Source: Dickeya lacustris (GTDB lineage: Bacteria > Pseudomonadota > Gammaproteobacteria > Enterobacterales > Enterobacteriaceae). Taken from it: a stretch of 64,000 nt of DNA. Of this stretch, positions 60,209 through 64,000 are shown piece after piece (position 1 is the stretch's first letter; each line of letters starts with the position of its first letter). The position numbers were made by a program, and so were the translations under genes. The notes beneath the pieces are model-generated. The model was not told the origin of the DNA. It was given only the letters and a program-made list of their open reading frames with translations, and made no database searches. The stretch is from the NCBI RefSeq assembly GCF_029635795.1, contig NZ_CP114280.1, forward strand, positions 806,001-870,000, read 5' to 3'.

Positions 60209-61234
60209 ATGGCAACGATTAAAGATGTGGCAAAGCGCGCAGGCGTTTCAACCACAACCGTATCACACGTGATCAATAAAACACGTTTCGTCGCCGAAGA
60301 AACCAAAGCTGCGGTGCGTGCAGCCATCAAGGAATTGCACTACTCACCAAGCGCGGTGGCGCGCAGCCTGAAAGTGAATCACACCAAGTCTATCGGGTTG
60401 CTGGCCACCTCAAGTGAAGCGCCCTATTTTGCTGAAATTATCGAAGCCGTCGAAAATAGCTGTTACGCCAGAGGCTACACCCTCATTCTGTGTAACTCCC
60501 ACAATAATCTGGATAAACAGCGCGCTTATTTGTCCATGCTGGCGCAAAAGCGCGTTGATGGCTTATTAGTCATGTGTGCCGAATACCCACCCGCGCTGTT
60601 ATCCATGCTGGCTGACTACCGCCATATCCCGATGGTCGTCATGGACTGGGGGGAAGCGCACAGCGATTTTACCGACACCATCATCGATAATGCCTTCACC
60701 GGCGGCTACATGGCTGGCCGTTACCTGATTGAACGGGGCCACCGTGATATTGGCGCAATCCCTGGCTCGCAGGAACGTAATACCGGCAGCGGTCGCTATC
60801 TGGGCTTTCTCAAGGCGTTGAAGGAAGCGGAAATTACGATACGCGAAGAATGGGTGGTGCAAGGCGATTTCGAACCGGAATCCGGCTATAAGGCCATGCA
60901 CCAAATTCTGGCGCAAAAGCATCGCCCGACGGCGGTATTCTGTGGCGGCGATATCATGGCGATGGGCGCGATTTGTGCCGCAGATGAGCTGGGATTGCGG
61001 GTTCCGCAGGATATTTCGGTGATAGGGTATGACAATGTTCGCCACGCCCGTTATTTCACGCCGGCGCTCACCACTATCCATCAACCGAAAGAGCGTCTCG
61101 GACAAGCCGCATTCTCAATGTTGCTGGATCGCATTACCAGCAAACGTGAGGAAGCGCAGACCATTGAAGTCCACCCGACGCTCATTGAGCGTCGCTCTGT
61201 CGGCGATGGCCCCTTCCTCGACTATCGGCGCTAA
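60209..61234 (+). CDS. purR: purine repressor PurR
   Basis: LacI-family repressor of purine synthesis genes with hypoxanthine or guanine as corepressor. 341 residues, the E. coli length. N-terminal HTH and hinge helix ([30 protein letters not shown] ... [20 protein letters not shown]) and a periplasmic-binding-protein-like effector domain ([32 protein letters not shown]). Ends DYRR as in E. coli. Monocistronic, with its own operator and terminator. Confidence 0.97.
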   Translation: MATIKDVAKRAGVSTTTVSHVINKTRFVAEETKAAVRAAIKELHYSPSAVARSLKVNHTKSIGLLATSSEAPYFAEIIEAVENSCYARGYTLILCNSHNNLDKQRAYLSMLAQKRVDGLLVMCAEYPPALLSMLADYRHIPMVVMDWGEAHSDFTDTIIDNAFTGGYMAGRYLIERGHRDIGAIPGSQERNTGSGRYLGFLKALKEAEITIREEWVVQGDFEPESGYKAMHQILAQKHRPTAVFCGGDIMAMGAICAADELGLRVPQDISVIGYDNVRHARYFTPALTTIHQPKERLGQAAFSMLLDRITSKREEAQTIEVHPTLIERRSVGDGPFLDYRR

Positions 61235-61260
61235 TACCGCGCCAGTCCCGGCTGGTCAGG

Positions 61261-61306
61261 AAAAACCATGACCAGCGCTGGCAGCCACACTCCGGTCATG
61301 GTTTTT
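61261..61306 (+). terminator. purR terminator
   Basis: AAAAACCATGACC / GGTCATGGTTTTT, a perfect 13-bp stem with a 20-base loop. The arms supply a T-run on either strand, so it may also stop transcription from the ribE side. Confidence 0.8.
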
Positions 61307-61496
61307 GACGACAACAACCATCATCTGACGCTGCCAGATAGCTATGCCAACGGCTCGCCAACTGTCCTGACTGTGCATTTGTTCTGACTGTGCGTTGCGC
61401 GCGCTAACCGCTTGACAGCGCAAGAGCCCAGGTTTCTCACTGAGGCCTCAACCGGCGGCTCAGGCACATTCTTTGCCCTTTGCCGCCGGGTTAAGG

Positions 61497-62148
61497 TTAT
61501 TCGTCTTGCGCTGCCTCTGCCTCTGCCTGCTGCCGGGCTTGTTGGGCCGCCATCACACGCTCAACGGAATCGACTATCGCTTGTGTTTGCGGGTCAATTT
61601 TCAATATTGATGCGATCGCCAAGCCGCTTTTTCCCCAGCGTGGTACGTTGCAGTGTTTCAGGGATCAAATGCACACAGAAACGACTGCGAGTGACTTCAC
61701 CCACCGTCAGACTAATGCCGTCAATACCAATAAACCCTTTATGCAAAACATATTTCATCAGGCTGGTATCCGACAGGCGGAACCAAATCTGATGGTTATT
61801 TTCTGAGGTCAGGATCTTCACAACCTCTGCCGTACACATAATATGGCCGGACATGACATGCCCACCGATTTCATCGCCATATTTGGCCGCACGCTCAACA
61901 TTCACGCTGTCGCCGACGTTAATCTCGCCCAGGTTAGTCAAGCGTAATGTCTCTTTGATTAAATCAAAGCTGACGCAATCGCCGTTAATCTCGGTTACGG
62001 TCAAACAACAGCCGTTATGCGCCACAGAAGCGCCCGGCTCAAGTCCAGGCAGCAGTTCAGCAGGCAGTTGGATGACGTGAGTGCGAAAATTGGGTTTTTC
62101 ATCAACAGACACGACTGTCGCCGTGCCTTGAACAATACCGGTAAACAT
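61497..62148 (-). pseudogene. ribE: riboflavin synthase, C-terminal frameshift
   Basis: Trimeric enzyme that dismutes two 6,7-dimethyl-8-ribityllumazines to riboflavin. Begins [21 protein letters not shown] and follows E. coli RibE (RibC), 213 residues, through both lumazine-binding domains. At 61598-61601 four T residues (forward strand) stand where three are expected: the frame reads INIEN-stop at 61594. Removing one base restores [26 protein letters not shown] sequence to a stop at 61497 and a total of 216 residues. As read, the enzyme loses about 32 residues, including the C-terminal helix used for trimer contacts. Essential gene, so a sequence error is quite possible. Confidence 0.85.
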
Positions 62149-62423
62149 GATGGTGTTCTGCTCTCCTGAATCGGGTCATAAAACGCGATGGATGCAACCT
62201 TGGCGCTTATCCGATGATCGGAATAACGCCTGAAAACGCATTCATCGAATGCACGGCAGTGTGCACCAGATTGACAGGAAAACCAAACGGAACAGACGGC
62301 ATAGCACAGGCATTGGTTTAACACCGTTAAATCGTTACAATGCATTATCTTTTTTTACGAAATAAAGGATGATTGTCTTTCTCGTGCCGAGATCCCTCTC
62401 AATCCTGTTCTAGGAAGGTTGTT
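62149..62423. other. intergenic region, divergent ribE/mdtK
   Basis: 275 bases with divergent promoters. I looked for an FMN riboswitch in front of ribE and saw none of its conserved core; control of riboflavin genes in enterobacteria sits upstream of ribB instead. Confidence 0.45.
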
Positions 62424-63798
62424 GTGCAGAAGTATTTAGCAGAAGCGCGTCATTTGCTGGCGCTGGCCATTCCCGTCATTATTGCGCAAGTCTCGCAAAC
62501 CTCAATGGGTGTGGTGGATACCATCATGGCAGGCTCGTATAGCGCGACCGATATGGCTGCCGTTGCCGTGGGCACCTCCATCTGGTTGCCGGTGATTCTA
62601 ATTTGGGCATGGCTTATTAATGGCGCTCACCCCGGTTGTCGCGAATCTGAATGGCTCAGGCCGGCGGGAGCGTATCGCCCATCAAACCCAGCAGGCGTTT
62701 ATACTGGCCGCTATTATCGCTGTCGCCACCATGTTTGTACTTTATCAAGGGCAATATGTTATTCGCCTGATGCATGATGGCGCTCCCGAATTGGCGGATA
62801 AAGCCATCAAATATTTACATGCGCTACTGTGGGGTGCTCCAGGCTACCTGTTCTATCAGGTGCTGCGCAGCCAGTGTGAGGGGTTATCCAAAACACAGCC
62901 GGGTATGGTTATCGGTTTCATTGGTTTATTGATCAATATTCCTATCAACTACGTGTTTATCCACGGCAAGTTTGGCATGCCTGAACTCGGCGGCGTTGGC
63001 TGTGGGGTTGCGACGGCTTCGGTCTACTGGATAATGATGTTGCTCATGGCACTTTATTCGCGACACGCATATTGGTTAAAGGATATCCGGCGGCAGAAAA
63101 AACAGTTGCAGCCCGACTGGGCCGTATTAAAACGCTTGTCGGGTCTGGGGTTGCCCATTGCTCTGGCCATGTTATTTGAAGTGACGCTGTTCGCCATTGT
63201 CGCATTGCTGGTATTGCCGTTAGGCGTGGTGGATGTCGCCGGGCATCAAATCGCCCTCAACTTCAGCTCGCTCATGTTCGTATTGCCGTTATCCGTTGGC
63301 GTAGCGGCCACCATCCGCGTTGGCCACCGTTTGGGGGAAAAGGCTGTCGATGCCGCCCGCATCGCCGCCCATACCAGTATTTTCACCGGTATTCTTCTGG
63401 CTATCTGTACCGCGATTTTTACCATTACACTGCGTGAACCTATCGCGATGCTCTATAACAAAGACCCGGCGGTGGTCGCGATGGCCTCTCATTTGATGTT
63501 ACTGGCTGCGGTTTATCAGATTTCTGATGCGATACAGACTATCGGCAGCGGCGTACTGCGCGGATATAAAGACACCCGCGCGATTTTTTTCATCACGTTT
63601 ATCGCCTATTGGATGCTGGGGCTGCCCATCGGTTATTTGCTGGCGTTGACTGACGTGCTGTTACCGCGCATGGGGCCAGCCGGTTTTTGGTGGGGATTTA
63701 TTATTGGCCTCACCTCTTCGGCCACCATGATGGTATTACGCATCCGTCGCGTACAGCGCCAGCCGGCTGCTCACATTCTCACCAGAGCGGCGCGTTAA
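62424..63798 (+). pseudogene. mdtK: multidrug/Na+ antiporter MdtK, frameshifted by one base
   Basis: MATE-family efflux pump for norfloxacin and other drugs with sodium or proton coupling. GTG 62424 starts the family [17 protein letters not shown] sequence, with AGGAAGG upstream. At 62600-62601 the sequence CTAATTTGGG has one A more than the expected CTATTTGGG. The frame then runs off after IWLPVIL to a stop at 62777. The correct continuation ([28 protein letters not shown] ...) runs in the next frame to 63798 and rejoined length is 457 residues, exactly E. coli MdtK. Twelve hydrophobic helices are predicted. Confidence 0.9.
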
Positions 63799-63884
63799 TC
63801 TACAGATACGCCGCTAAAAATGCGGCGTACTGCCCATAAGCTGTGCAATCAGTCTGTGAATATCGCTATTTTTGTTTTTTCCCC

Positions 63885-63913
63885 TTGCCAGCGCCCAGGT
63901 AGCCCGCTAATAT
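63885..63913 (+). promoter_or_regulatory. promoter of the tRNA-Val gene
   Basis: TTGCCA, 17 bases, then TAATAT: a near-consensus sigma-70 promoter. The bases after the -10 are GC-rich (TCGTCCCCGTCG), the discriminator pattern of stable-RNA promoters under stringent control. The tRNA starts 37 bases further on. Confidence 0.8.
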
Positions 63914-63950
63914 TCGTCCCCGTCGCCACCCGGCGGCGGTATTAAAAAAT

Positions 63951-64000
63951 GCGTTCATAGCTCAGTTGGTTAGAGCACCACCTTGACATGGTGGGGGTCG
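63951..64000 (+). tRNA. tRNA-Val (anticodon GAC), 5' part
   Basis: GCGTTCATAGCTCAGTTGG begins a tRNA with a normal D arm. The anticodon arm is CCACC-TTGACAT-GGTGG, with anticodon GAC at 63985-63987. The gene is cut by the window end after the variable loop. E. coli has valV and valW, also tRNA-Val(GAC), beside mdtK, so more copies may follow. Confidence 0.95.

Noticed and set aside
62149..62423. FMN riboswitch before ribE
   Set aside because: No conserved riboswitch core seen on either strand.

Overview
The window reads as chromosomal DNA of an enterobacterium (Enterobacterales). Nearly every gene has an Escherichia coli counterpart of similar length, and whole operons keep the E. coli order. 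The mix (a cache-domain chemoreceptor between pspF and sapA, a CstA-type transporter, AraD, two GNAT acetyltransferases, SlyA) would fit the Pectobacteriaceae group (Dickeya, Brenneria, Pectobacterium). That placement is inference; no species is claimed.

Layout. 1-8.6 kb: the 5' part of hrpA, azoR, aer, ldhA, two lipoproteins, ttcA, the FNR-controlled small RNA FnrS with an FNR-type site, and zntB. 8.7-12.0 kb: murein peptide recycling (mppA, mpaA) and tpx. 12.2-17.6 kb: an accessory segment between tpx and tyrR. It holds an IS200-type element whose end hairpin is split by an IS3-family element, a GNAT enzyme, a small Cys-rich protein, a truncated glycosyltransferase, an AT-rich membrane protein gene and a second GNAT gene. 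17.6-26.4 kb: tyrR, an exported M20 peptidase, ycjF-ycjX, and the phage-shock genes pspABC divergent from pspF across a sigma-54 promoter. 26.4-36.9 kb: a chemoreceptor, the sapABCDF peptide transporter operon, fabI and rnb. 37-46.3 kb: an aldo/keto reductase, a CstA/BtsT-type transporter, araD, osmB, yciH-pyrF, lapA-lapB, pgpB and ribA. 46.4-64 kb: a solitary oppA, gstA, the pdxH-tyrS-pdxY group, mliC, anmK, slyB, slyA, ydhL, gloA, rnt, grxD, mepH, ynhF, purR, ribE, mdtK and the start of a tRNA-Val gene. The block up to ribA and the block from gstA on come from two separate regions of the E. coli map, so the ribA/oppA/gstA neighbourhood is a synteny junction.

The most unusual feature is a set of small insertions that break otherwise well-conserved frames. 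Single extra bases occur in sapA, the CstA-like gene, mdtK and ribE, and a 4-bp tandem duplication occurs in the IS3 orfB. Riboflavin synthase is normally essential when no riboflavin is supplied, so either some of these are sequence errors or the strain tolerates a truncated RibE. I found no clear new defence or secretion system. The candidates for undescribed biology are the small Cys-rich protein, the AT-rich membrane protein, the inverted repeat beside it and several intergenic repeats.
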